DNA of 64,000 bases from Schistosoma haematobium (lineage: Eukaryota; Platyhelminthes; Trematoda; Strigeidida; Schistosomatidae): the NCBI RefSeq assembly GCF_000699445.3, contig NC_067202.1:7621458-7685457 (forward strand), read 5' to 3'. The notes beneath the pieces are model-generated. The model did no database searches and was not told the origin of the DNA. It saw nothing but the letters and a program-made list of their open reading frames with translations. How positions within the stretch are numbered: position 1 is the stretch's first letter; each line of letters starts with the position of its first letter. This document shows positions 36,200-47,275 of the stretch, one piece after another. Both the position numbers and the translations under genes were made by a program.

Positions 36200-38600
36200 C
36201 TTATTGTTAAACAGACTGACTGCTGACAGTTTTACATGATTTACTACTTCATATTGTTCAATCCTTTCTTCGTCAATTTCCTCTCCTCTGCGTCACTATA
36301 TTTCTCATCCACCTATTAAATCTTTATAAACATTCTCTACTTGTTCGGAATTATATATGTATCGATTTCTGTTTGTGTCCATTTGTTCCGGGCATTATCA
36401 TTGTGTTTTTCCTGTTATTTGTGATTTCATCCCTTTATATTCTGCTTGTTGCCTTTATTTACGAAAAGACGGTTTTTTTTAAAGTTTTGTTTTCTTTAAA
36501 TCATACTTTATTATTAAGTTACTTAGTAACTACAATCGATTTTGTAATAATCTACATGTACACACACATATATACATGAATTATTGTTTGGGTAAATTTT
36601 GACATTTCGTGTGTTCAGTTTAATTTTCTTCTACATGTACATCTGTTTATTAATGGGTCCATGTGTGTGTGTGCGTGTGTGATGATGATGATGATGAATA
36701 AATTTCTAAAAACTAGCATATACGTAAACGATTACTCTATATCAACAGCACATCATAAAGCATCCATACCTTTTTTGCTATATTTGTCTGTTATCCATCG
36801 TTTATACACATATTATACATCTGCGCTCTACTTGCCACATTCTGTTCTGTTGTCATATTTTTGTTATTTCTTGGACATCTTTTTTTAATTATTAGGATGG
36901 AATCCAAGAGAGTTTTGTTCTACCTTTTCGATCCTATATGACCTGTTATCTTTTTTTTTGTTATAAATAAACTCAATTTAGAAAATACATATTCGATGAT
37001 GACATATTAATTATTTTGTTCATTGTATCCATTCGTGGTTGTTTGTCTCTGTTTATGTGTGATGCATACTTGATCTGTTCCACCTAACAGATTCACTTCA
37101 CTTGTTTATGTTTGTATTATTATTACTATTATTAACGATCATTTGGTAACTGGATTAAAAACCGACTTAAGATGTATAAATTTGTTTTTGCTACATTACT
37201 CTACTGCACTGCCCCCTGAACAATAATCAATACATAATCATCACTATTTATCATTGTTCTTGCTTGTAAGCAAATTTTAGTCTTTCATTCCATGTATTGG
37301 TTATTCATAGGTTTGTTTGTTTGTTTGTTTTCAGTTTATGTGTTTATTTTCCTTTAGTCAGTACGATTACGCAATTACTTCTATTATTATTATTATTACT
37401 ATGGATAATTACTTGTATAAGATTAGTAGTGGGGAAGAAGCATGGTCGTTTGATTTTGTTATACATTTTATGAGATTATTTTCTAATCCAGTGCCTTCCA
37501 ACTCTCAATATCTTTTTTTCTTCATATACCTACATCCTACTTAATAAACGCTGTACATTATTCTCTGTCTTATGCTCTACACAAAAAATACATATAGTAG
37601 TTTAACGTCGTTCATCAGTTGTATGATAACTCATCCAAAACGACGAACAGTTGGTTCAATATATCTCATTACTTCACTTACACACACACACACAGATATT
37701 TATCCATTTGTGAAATAAATTTAATTTCATATTGAATCTTCCCGTGTTTGATGATTATTTACTCATTGTTGGTCTGTCGGTTCACTTCTCCTCTCTCTTG
37801 TTTTCTATCTATCGTCTTTATCTATGCTTCGTATTTTTTCCGTTTCATATTAGATAATGTGATTCCTACGATTTTTTACGATCATCATTACTATTATTAT
37901 TATTATCATTGTAATTTTGTATTGCTTTCTGACTTTTCCTTCGGTATGTTTCAGAAAATCCTTTATCCTAGCGAGAACCTGAATTTATTTTGTTGGTTAT
38001 CCCTTCTGCTTTTATATTTTTTATTGTGTTACACCTACTTTGATGATAGTGGCTATGTTACCGGAGATCAACAGTTTGTTCGGAAAATCTAATGTATCTG
38101 TCTGGATTATGAGAAGTTATTTCTAGTTTTCTTCACTTCTCTTGTGTGTCCGTTTATCTCTACTTACTTTTAAATATAAAGAAAATAATATCCTTTCTCT
38201 TTGTGTACTCTCTCTCTCTTTATATTCAACTTCCGTACAGTTTACATAAGTAAATTGTTCAGATATATACAATGAATTATGTGTAAAAACTTTAATTGTA
38301 TAAGACATAGTTTGAAGTAGAAAATGAAATCGTTTCTATTATGTTATGCTTTATTCTTTTCTTTTGTTTACCTGTTGCTTCGTTCTGTATCTGTTTTTTT
38401 TCTCTCCTAATTTTTTCTCTTTTTTGATTTATTCTTGCTCCGGCGCATGCGCCCCCGTCCCCATTCGCTACGTACAAATCTTTCATTTTTGATGCCTTTC
38501 TCTCTGTCGACCTGTTAATCTATCTGTCTGTCTTCATAGTCTTTCGATTTGTTAGACGTCTTATACCATATTTGTTTTCAATCTAGATAATTGAAAGAAA
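36200..38600. other. T-rich plus strand region with small simple repeats
   Basis: The plus strand is strongly T-rich over about 2.4 kb, with (ATG)n at 36681, ATT runs near 37120 and 37381, and (CA)n near 37681. Several open frames of 60-114 codons look like membrane proteins only because T-rich codons encode Phe, Leu, Ile and Tyr. I see no gene. A long 3' UTR or an old repeat are possible explanations. Confidence 0.5.
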
Positions 38601-39049
38601 AATAACGAAATGTAATACGTTGTGGAATTTGTATTCTATGAAGAAAGACCTTTCTGCGACACAATTCTTTAATTGTATCTTTGTTAGATTAATTGATTTG
38701 AGGTTACCGTGATTGGTCCAATGTTCGATTTTTCTTTAATTCTTTGTAGACAAACTTCGTAGTTAATCATAAGTTATGTAGGAGTTGATTCGAGTTTGAT
38801 ACACTAAATCAACATGGTTAAATGAAATTTCCGATGTAAATCTTGGAGCAGTATAAGTGGTAGCAATATCATTACCAGTTGTAGTAGAAAATGTTAGGTA
38901 TAAATAGTATGATTAGCAAAGAATGAATGAATTTTTAGAATAAAATAGCGTATAATATTTAAAAAACTTGGAGCTCGCGGAAGGTAAAGCGTTAATGTAC
39001 CTTATTCATTGTGGGCCATGTGATCTAACATGTCAAACTACTGGTTATG

Positions 39050-39240
39050 ATAATTAAACGAACCTCAACCAGATAGTCTTCTCCTACCTACATAGCTCAG
39101 TTCATAGACTGATTTTACGTCTTTATTGGACCACCTCTATCTTTCTTCAAACCTACTCTTACTAGTCAATATCGCTCTTTGAGGTAGGTAGTGGTTGGAA
39201 TATACAATACATGTCCCAACCACTTCAGTCAAACCTTTGC
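39050..39240 (-). mobile_element. LINE C-terminal fragment, decayed
   Basis: Minus-strand translation gives 'WLGHVLYIP', 'RVGLKKDRGGPIKT' and 'YVGRRRLSG'-like pieces across frames, matching the 'WLGHVLRMP...GVGWKKARGGQTKTW...HVGRCRLPG' tail read intact at 62910-63170. Stops and frame changes show it is dead. Confidence 0.6.
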
Positions 39241-40679
39241 CAATTTGGTAAAATATTCTAAATTTAACAGTAAAACTTCATTTAATCAATAAAATCTATG
39301 TGTAGATAGGTAAAAACGATTCAGTTCTGATTTGTGCATTGAGTAGTCACATTTTGAGTAATGCTTCATCAATGGATAGCTATACTTCATGATAGATGAA
39401 AGATAAATCACCCTAAGGAGAGTTTTGTTTCTGAAATCGCTATCATTTATGCTTTTTGAAGTCTCATTTTAGACAGAACTATTAACCATTAATGATGATT
39501 ATATTTTCCGAATCGGAAGTGTTTTAAATTATTCTACGAGATAAAAGTTATATATGTAATGAGGCATGAAATTTCAATTATACTAAGTTTTACAATCCGT
39601 ATCAGTCACTTATACAAATAAGTCTTTTGATACTAGAATTTGGGTATATTTTACATTGAAGGACTCATTTACATACAATAAACTAAATTCAGCTTCTGAG
39701 CATGATTGAATAACTCTTTAGTTTAAAGTAGTTCATGTAATTTTACTTATCCTCGATATTGCTAACCGTTCTGATATAACCTCAGATCAATTGTTATAGA
39801 TGAGTGCAAGTAATAAGACTTTTAAGGAGGAATGGTGATAGACTGAATAATCCCAGCTGGATCATTTAGTTTGCTGCCCCAAAGACACATGGTAAATGAG
39901 AGACGAAAGTTGTAGATATACTATCAGAAATAAGTGGACTATTCACATAGCCAAGGTAACCAAATGCATACCCTTATCTAAATCAGTCCGGTAGCTTATA
40001 TTTATCCATCATCTTTTTTTTTGCTTTATTATTCTGCTTTGGCGATAAATTTTTCCGCTTAGTCCAATTAGTAGGCCATTCAAATGTTCATTGGTAATTA
40101 AATCGGAAAACAGAATACCATACATTATCCCCTAAAGAAGCTCGAACCAAACTTGTGAGCAAAACATCAGGATTATTTTAATCTCAATACACTCGGTGTC
40201 CAACTAGTTCGAAAGTGTTTGTTCAAATTCCGATACAACATAGAAGCTTTCCTTTCAGTTATCAAAGTTTTCAATGTTGAAGCCTAAATGGAATTCCGAA
40301 GGTTGTCAGTGACTTTGAATAAATAAATTACCATTAAGCTAGTGATTTGTTTGATTCCTTTTCAAATCCTTGCGAATGATGTCATGTCGTCATGCACAGT
40401 TTTACGGCAGATCAGCCGCTTTTAGATTTTCTCGTTCCTTGCAGATCATTTCATACTCTTCTTAACGATGTTTTATGTTTAACTGGCTTTTTAGTTGTTG
40501 AGAAAGTGTGTGATATAATGACATTCCACGTAGTCGCTTCTGAAAACCTTAAGTAAGTATAAAATCATAGTTTAAGAATTCGATTAGCTGTCGCTGATCA
40601 TAAATTTTCGGTTACTTATCACTTGTTGTTGGTAATATTATTTTTTCTAAGACATAATCAATTTTCCCATCAACCACGC

Positions 40680-41340
40680 AACCACTTTTTTCACTATATC
40701 TATAGGTCAACCGCGTTTGGTACTGCTCCAAAAGTTTTAGTACTATCTATGCAAAAATGCTCTGGAATATTGTTTTGCTTTCCTAATAGAAAGAATAATT
40801 GTTGGCCATGATGACGCTTGAGGAAGAAGTTTAGAGTTAAAAGTCGAGGCTGAATGAATAATAGTAATTGATTATAATTACAGTGATCTTGAGTGCCGTT
40901 AGAGATATGAGAGCGCTTTCCACTTCCCGGTTGCCCACATCGTGGAAGGGTTCTTCTAGAGGTACCTGAAAATGAAATTGGGTTAGAGGTGGTATTAGTG
41001 ACATGAGAGCGTAACCTCAGTGGACAAGGGACAACGACTTGAGGTTGGCCACACACAACGTTTATGTGAGTAATTTTTGTGTTAGCTCCCTACTTGTTAG
41101 GACCTTACCGCAAGAGACGGGAATCCGTGGGATAAGGCGAGGTGTGGATTTTTATGGTTGACATTCCCTAATCACACCCTCCCTTTGTGGGCAGAGTTGC
41201 ATCACTGTTATGCTTTTTGTCTGAAGGGAACACCTTACTGCCGTCACACCTCTGTACAGTTAGCAGTATGACTTCTCCCTAGGACTTTGAGTTTGCTGCT
41301 TTTAGTTTTATCGCTCTTCAACCGACCTGTCTAGCATGGT
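40680..41340. repeat. probable dispersed repeat, family unknown
   Basis: The base composition is richer in G and C than the surroundings and the text (for example 'accgcaagagacgggaatcc' and 'tgggcagagttgcatcactg') reads like a retroelement leader. A minus-strand open frame of 118 codons (40700-41056) shows no domain I recognise. I see no second copy in this window, so the repeat call rests on composition and familiarity only. Confidence 0.35.
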
Positions 41341-41689
41341 AGGACATTGAGGAACAATTATTCTAGTCAATATGAATTGATTAATTCATAACGATGAGCA
41401 AGTGGAACCACCACATCGAGATAGCAGTAACAATCATTAAACACTCCTATGAAATCACTAATTCAACCTAAATCCATTGATAGATCGTTGAATTTTCATG
41501 GAATACGAGATAGAATTAGTCAACAAAGATTTATCCAAAATGTTGAGAGATCTGTTGTTCCATAAATAAAATTCTTATCATTTCCATATATGATACTAGA
41601 TTAGCACTTTTATTTATTTAATCATCACTGTAGTAGAATTAAATTAACTCAAAATTCCAACTGATAAGTCTTGTTAATTTGAACGCTTT

Positions 41690-42420
41690 ATTCGGTTCCT
41701 AAGCTATTCTGGTAACCCGCAAGCTAGAACTACGCAGCGACCTGAACTCGACAGAAAAGTCGCAAAATAAGCGAAAAAACTACTCCAAAGGTTCCTTTTT
41801 TGTACAGAAAACACACGGGTATTTATAGATGTTAACATTTGTTAAATCATTATATTTTGACCAATCCGCTAAAAGACATATTGTGCTATTGACCAAAATA
41901 AGTACGTCACGATGATAATCTAGAAAGCTCCATCATGCTCTGATTGGCTTATTTTATTTATTTATTTGAACACAAATATTGGTACAAGAGGGCACCAAAT
42001 ACATATGCGCCTTAGATCATGTTTTTGTGTGCGGGCTGAGATACTGCCCAGGTGCCCAAGCCGAAGCAGGTGGTTTTCTTAAGGGGCCACACCCCGAGCC
42101 TTTGACCTAAAGGTCTAACCCACAAGGCAGTGGAGCATCGTGAGGAGATGCAATCCCATGGTAGCCGGTGACCAAGAAATTGGTTCATACGCCATTTGTT
42201 CCCTCAGGATACTGGAGCCCATGTGCACCATTGATTTGGGATCTGGTTAAAGCGCCGGACATTCACTTTTCGTCCTCACAATTTCGTAAACAACACTCTG
42301 ATTGGCCAGGACTCTTCAGCACCTTTAAGGCCTCTGGAGGCTCCGCTGCAGTTTTCGGAAAGCCGACTCAACACCAACAACAAAAAAAAACAAGAAAAAA
42401 AAGGCAAGTAGTGCTTTAAA
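41690..42420. mobile_element. unnamed element with an A-rich end, split by a retroposon
   Basis: 41690-41948 and 42296-42415 seem to be two halves of one older sequence, interrupted by the retroposon at 41949-42295. The right half ends in an A-rich stretch (42379-42405). The sequence contains no open frame of note. I cannot name it. Confidence 0.35.
41949..42295 (-). mobile_element. A-tailed retroposon family, copy 4, with target-site duplication
   Basis: Flanked by an 11-base direct repeat, CTCTGATTGGC, at 41938-41948 and 42296-42306. On the minus strand it ends with an AAATAAATAAATAAAATAA-like tail. Its 5' end is truncated at 'tgttgtttacgaaattg' compared with copy 1. It shares the internal deletion of copy 3. 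The duplication and tail show a target-primed retroposition event. Confidence 0.88.
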
Positions 42421-42780
42421 CATATTTTTTTCCTCTTAATGTTTTTCTCTTCAAAAAAAACAATCAGTAGTATCACAAAAGTTTCACCTTTCTATCACTT
42501 GTGTCGTTTTTTTCGTTTTTCTGTAGTCAATAATTTTGTAGAATAGTTTTAAACAAGAAGAAGAAAAAGAAAAAAAGTAAACTGTAACAACTTCATGTGA
42601 TGATATGATCGATTGACATTAAGCTCTAAATATTATTGTTCATTTTCATATTGTGAGTGCATAAAATACATTAATCAATAATATTGTGCATAAATCAATT
42701 TTATAATAATAATCAATTATTTATGTTATTATTAATCTTTCCTTTTTTAGAAATATTTGATCTGAAAAATATTTCTAGTA
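42307..42780. other. A/T-rich spacer, nothing recognised
   Basis: A-rich and T-rich tracts (for example 42379-42405, and A/G-rich sequence near 42556-42580) but no gene and no repeat that recurs in the window. Confidence 0.4.
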
Positions 42781-42854
42781 TAGGGGTTTTGGAGATTGTT
42801 AAGTTTTGATTGAGATCACGAAGCGATTGATGTTAGACCACCTTTGGAAACCTG

Positions 42855-42910
42855 GGAGCACTGGACGGCCGTTTCGTCCTAGTATGGGACTCCTCAGCAG
42901 TGCGCATCCA
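42855..42910 (-). ncRNA. hammerhead ribozyme, intact core
   Basis: Minus strand, in order: helix I 5' strand GCACTG with a TGC bulge and GGA outside it; CTGAGGA (42891-42897); helix II GTCC...GGAC with a seven-base loop (42876-42890); GAAA (42872-42875); short helix III CGGCCG; cleavage site GTC; helix I 3' strand CAGTGC (42858-42863), fully paired with GCACTG. All core positions fit the hammerhead consensus. Schistosome Sm-alpha repeats are known to carry active hammerheads; this one has different helix I and III sequences from the classic form. Confidence 0.85.
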
Positions 42911-42956
42911 CGATCCCGCAACCCGCGAGATTCGAACCCAGGACCTATCAGTCTCT

Positions 42957-43004
42957 GCGCACTGCTGAGGAGTCCCATACTAGGACGGAACGGCCGTCCA
43001 ATGC
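42957..43004 (+). ncRNA. hammerhead ribozyme copy, core mutated
   Basis: Plus strand: CTGAGGA (42965-42971), helix II GTCC...GGAC, then GGAA instead of GAAA (42987-42990), helix III, GTC, and CAATGC opposite GCACTG. The A-to-G change in the conserved box and a helix I mismatch should abolish or cripple cleavage. Confidence 0.75.
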
Positions 43005-43539
43005 TTCCAGGTTTTCCATGGTGGTCTAGCTTCAATTGACTCATGATTTCAATCTGTGAAATTTCTAAAATCTCCACAAACCCCTTCTGATTGTTTTTTT
43101 ATATCTTTCCATTGATGTTTAGGATTGCAATTGATCAATCTCTTATTGACATATGTGCATCGTGTGTCGATATTGTGTGATATTGTCATAATTAACAAGC
43201 TTTATAAGTAAAGATGGATGGAAAGATACAAGAAAACAATGCCAAGTGAATTTAAAGTTTATCTCTTTCATAAAAGGATCATCTGCTTAAAAATTTAATT
43301 AACATCTTGAAGGTTTTGTACATAAATACTTTAGGCAGAGTAAAGACATGCAACCACCTCTCTTAATTGTTCTACGCTAACAATGCCTTAACCAGAGTTG
43401 CTTTGTCTTACTGTTTTTCCTCAACTTTTCCATCAATTACATCCTGGCAACAGTTGGTGTTGTGGTGGTTTGGATCTGTTAACTACTTAAGGGCTTTTTG
43501 GTCTCAAGTATGAATGATGATATTATGTCACTGTGTGAT

Positions 43540-44190
43540 GATACTCTAGCTACCAAACAGCACTTAGCTGGAAACCAATGTCCGTAAGCATGGCATTTAT
43601 TTGTACATTTGTGCAAAGTACGCTCTCAAAACTGGCAAGAAGACGTGTCTGCACTTTTCAGTAACTTGTCAGACGTAATCGAAAAATTTGTGTTTCTGGG
43701 AAGCTGTGTGAGTGCTGTTGCTGAAGAGACTAATGCGGTAAATCTTATTTTAGCAAAGCTATAATGGCTTATGCCAATATGGGCTACTCTGCCATCGTGA
43801 TGCTAGTTTGGCTGTAAAGGCATTGAGGAAAAGAGTTAGGCTCTAAGCTAGTGAAATTTAGTCTCTCCGAACTGAAGATATTCAGTGACTCTCTGTGTTC
43901 AATCATCTTTGTTTCCTAAGGATTGATGTCAACATCTTGAAACACTGAATTCTGTAGCCTATACATATATGACAAATATCATTACAGAGTCATTCACATT
44001 GTCGATTGCGCTTCTTGGCAAAGGGTGGGGAAGGCTGAGAGGTGTTTGGTTCACGGCATAGCATCCAAGTCTGAAATTCAGCTACTTTAGATTGACATCT
44101 GTTAGTCGATTACATGCCCCTTATTAAAGTCCTAGAGATAGTGACTCAAAACTTATCGAACACGAAGTACGATAGAAGCCAATGGATGTC
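43540..44190 (+). mobile_element. LINE reverse transcriptase C-terminal remnant
   Basis: Translation over three frames gives 'KYALKTGKK', 'EKFVFLGSCVSAV', 'DASLAVKAL', 'LSVFNHLCFLRID' and 'RSQWMSF', in the same order as the post-RT part of schistosome LINEs ('EKFVYLGSC.S', 'VSLAVK', 'LSVFDHRCLRRI'). Many stops and frameshifts. Different from the family at 10740 in its 'EKFVFLGSC' block. Confidence 0.65.
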
Positions 44191-45618
44191 CTTCTGTAGT
44201 TTTATTCTTCATTCTTTGTAAAAGTATGAATTCCATTAATAGGAAAACTCATTTCTCGTTGTATGTTTAACTGGACTGTTTATTCGATTATAATCACTTG
44301 TTTATATTCATTGATTTATTTTTTATTATACTTCATTCTTCCTTCATCTATTTCCTCACAATTTCACCACCTTATTTGTGTGTCACATATTTTAGTCAAC
44401 ATTTCTACTAGCCTATATGCATATTAAATATATAAATAAGCATCAGATAATAATGCAGCTACGTTTATGAGTCTCGTCTTCCAATATTCGTTTACTTTAA
44501 ATATGTGTTGATTGTTACCCTATCTATGAAAAAAAGCATATAACTTAGTTCTTAAGTGATCACTAACTTACATTAGTACTCAGTCGTGTAATAAGCTTTT
44601 GCAAAGTACTCGTAAAGAATTTGTGCTTACACTACTGTATCAACTCAACGCAACTAGAATCGGTTGAGAAATTTGTGGCAAGTATTTAAAATTAAAGATC
44701 ACATGTGTTGTCATAGTTGCATGCTGTTAGTGGTCTCTGTTTTTCAGTAGTCAATATCAGTTGATCATGGAGACTGTCTTTAGACTCGACTTAAATAATC
44801 CCCAGCTGCCTAATCCTTCAACAAAGTATTTGTTTGTTTTGCTGATGGCATTAATAATTCCTAGTTAATCTATGTTCCATGTTCGTTAATAGTCATCCAT
44901 GAGGTACACTTGGTACTGTAAAAGGTGTTATATCTGCATCGCTTAGTAATTATACTTGAAAACGAGGAACCACTGCAATTCCCACTGAGCGAAGTAAGAA
45001 CACCAAGACTAATACAACAAGTAAGGATTTACTAACCTATAAACACAACAACGACTCAAGTAGGAAATGCACTCATCTGTTATATTGGCTCGTACATACA
45101 ACTGATCATTAATTAATAAAAAGTCACATATATGAAATTATAGCAACATCTCAGGCTACATTTTATGCTAAGTATAGTTCTGTGGTGTGTACTACTGATG
45201 TCGATAGATATAAGTATTTGCAATTGATTGATAACTAGGTGGTGATCAGTATCATGTGTATCAAGTCCTGTATGTAACATAAATTAAAAGTGAAATACCT
45301 GGCAACAGAAGTTTAAGAAGTTCAAAGAAAAGAGAACGAGAACAAAGAATGATTAATGTGGAAACGAAAGAACATTCGATTGTTCCCACTTACGTTCTCG
45401 TTCACTATAGTTCTTCTTATATTTATACAACATTATCATATCTTCAATCAATATCACATTTAAATTCACTTGGTATTGTTTGGCTTGTATCTTCCCATTG
45501 AGGTTTAAGACTGCAATTGATCAGTCTGTTATTGGCATATGTGCATACTGTGCGTATGCCTCGATATTACCTTAATTCACAAGCTATTTGTAAGCAATGA
45601 TGGATATTGGCTAGCAGT

Positions 45619-45671
45619 GGAATTCAGGACGCGCGTTTCGTCCTATTTGGGACTCGTCAGCTGGATGTACC
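45619..45671 (-). ncRNA. hammerhead ribozyme, Sm-alpha type, intact core
   Basis: Minus strand: helix I 5' strand 'ggtacatccag'; CTGACGA (45654-45660); helix II GTCC-CAAATA-GGAC (45640-45653); GAAA (45636-45639); helix III CGCGCG; GTC at the cleavage site; then 'ctgaattcc'. This is very close to the schistosome hammerhead studied structurally, which has the same helix II and loop. One C-A mismatch lies within helix I. I expect it to be active or nearly so. Confidence 0.87.
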
Positions 45672-45871
45672 TGGATCACTACACATTATATCTTTTGATT
45701 AAACCTCAATGGGAAGATACAAGCCAAACAATACCAAGTGAATTCAAATTCAACCCATTGCACAAGCAAGTGGCTATCAGGACTCATTAGCTGAGTGGAT
45801 AACGCGATGGCGTTTGGAGAGAATGGTACTGGGTTCGAGTCCCAGAGTGAACATCAACTCTCTGAGATGTA

Positions 45872-45924
45872 GGTACATCCATCTGACGAGTCCCAAATAG
45901 GACGAAAAGCGCGTCCTGGATTCC
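45872..45924 (+). ncRNA. hammerhead ribozyme copy, Sm-alpha type, nearly intact
   Basis: Plus strand: 'ggtacatccat', CTGACGA (45883-45889), helix II GTCC-CAAATA-GGAC, GAAA (45904-45907), 'agcgcg', GTC, 'ctggattcc'. The conserved core is complete, but the first pair of helix I is T-C instead of G-C and helix III has an A where C should pair with G. It follows the tRNA-like head at a short distance, so this is the copy expected to be in a polymerase III transcript. Confidence 0.8.
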
Positions 45925-46847
45925 ACTGCTAGCCACTATCCATCATTGCTTACAAATATCACATTTAACTAAAATTAATGTTATACCAAATAAAATATCA
46001 CACTGAGAAACAAGAAACTGAATATTTCACTGAATAATCATTATACTGACTTTAATAAAAAAAAAAGAAAAGAAAAGAAAAACGGAAACAATATTGAATC
46101 AATAATCGTACTGAGTTAAAAAAAAATGTAACTTCATCTTTCCATTCCATTATATCATCATCCTTAACTACTACTTATAATGGCTAATGAATAACTATAT
46201 AATACATGTAGGAAAATTCTATTGGGTTCTTTTGTTCTTCTTAATAAAACATTTTATTTTACCTGGATACTATTATGCCATATTCATCAATTTATTTATC
46301 TAAATAGACTATAGATAGAATACAATTATTTGTTTTTCTCTGTCATTCACACATTTACAAAAAACAAAACAAAATATTATTACAAAGGCTAAAATACAAT
46401 TAACGATGTGAAACTAATTACGTAATGTTAATCGTCAAACTGAGTAAATTGTTCCCCCTAACTACTATATATACATCTATCTTTTTTTGATTGATTAATA
46501 TTATCTAGGGCACTGAAAGTCAGCAACATTACAGTAATAATTCAGTATACTTCATACTTTAGAGTCTCTAATTAAGAAATATAACAAGGATATACTTATA
46601 ATACTTAAAAAAAAAGAAATGCTTATTTAGAAGCATAGGTTCTATTGTGAATGTTTGTTTAATTAGTCGAATAAGAGCATAGTTTTAAAAACTTAACTTT
46701 TATTTACGTGAACTAAAAATTATGAATGACTAGACACATCAATTTGTGGAATAATGATGTATTGATAAAAGTTTATTGATGAATTCAGAGAAACAGTTCA
46801 TGTTAACTCTTAATTTGTGAAAAATCGGTTTAATAAAAAAATATTTA

Positions 46848-47275
46848 TCAGTTTTAGAGGTTGTGGAAATTGTTAGGATTTTGATTGAGATCATGAACCG
46901 ATTGATGTTAGACCATCATTGAAAATCTGGAAGCACTGGACGGCCGTTTCATCCTGTTGTGGGACTCAGCAGTGTGCATCCACAATCCTGCTCGCGGGAT
47001 TCGAATTCAGAGCCTTCAGTCTCGCGTGCGAACGCTTAACCTACTGGACCACTGAGGGGGCATCCAATGGTGTTAATGTCTAACCTCAACCAATCCACGA
47101 AGTTGCGCGACCATCTTTCATTGTACTGAGGTAGACATCTGTTTCTACCCGACACGGATTAGCTCCACTGGTCACGGCTTCTCACAAAGCTAATCACTAG
47201 TGAGAACATGGTAATTATCAGTTTTAGAGGTTGTGGAGATTGTTAAGTTTTTGACTGAGATCATAAATATGTTTT
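46848..47275. mobile_element. Sm-alpha-like repeat flanked by a direct copy of its own start
   Basis: The 'tatcagttttagaggttgtgga' start at 46848 recurs at 47217, about 369 bases later, followed by the same 'attgttaagt...gactgagatcat' track. Between are a minus-strand hammerhead-like segment, a minus-strand tRNA-like part ('gggattcgaattc', 'cgaacgcttaac', 'tggaccactgag') and a unique block. The hammerhead has lost GGA from CTGAGGA, so it is dead. The repeated start suggests a tandem unit or a recombination product. Confidence 0.65.

Larger units (their letters stand above)
42780..43090. mobile_element. Sm-alpha-like repeat with two head-to-head hammerheads
   Basis: Inverted arms of about 60 bases (42845-42905 and 42957-43017) flank a minus-strand tRNA-like segment with B-box GGTTCGAATC. 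The left arm is a minus-strand hammerhead with an intact core; the right arm is a plus-strand hammerhead with a changed core. The outer parts ('gagattgttaagttttgattgagatcacgaa' at left, 'ttcaattgactcatgatttcaatc' at right) are also partly inverted and recur at 17.4, 46.9 and 47.2 kb. Confidence 0.8.
45463..45960. mobile_element. Sm-alpha-like compound repeat: nested inverted arms, tRNA-like head, two hammerheads
   Basis: A 44-base inverted repeat (45463-45506 and 45701-45744) encloses a minus-strand hammerhead (45619-45671). It is followed by a plus-strand tRNA-like head with A-box TAGCTGAGTGG (45788-45798) and B-box GGTTCGAGTCC (45832-45842), then a plus-strand hammerhead copy (45872-45924). 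The two ribozyme segments and their flanks (45570-45671 against 45870-45957) are also inverted copies. A and B boxes suggest RNA polymerase III transcription. Confidence 0.8.

Noticed and set aside
36373..38092. Several membrane-protein-like open frames
   Set aside because: They follow from T-rich codons on one strand; there are no conserved motifs and no splice sites that join them in phase.
40700..41056. 118-codon minus-strand open frame
   Set aside because: No domain seen and it lies in a probable dispersed repeat.
45780..45850. Possible tRNA gene
   Set aside because: A and B boxes are present, but the segment is part of a repeat with a hammerhead and does not close an acceptor stem; it is a tRNA-derived SINE head.
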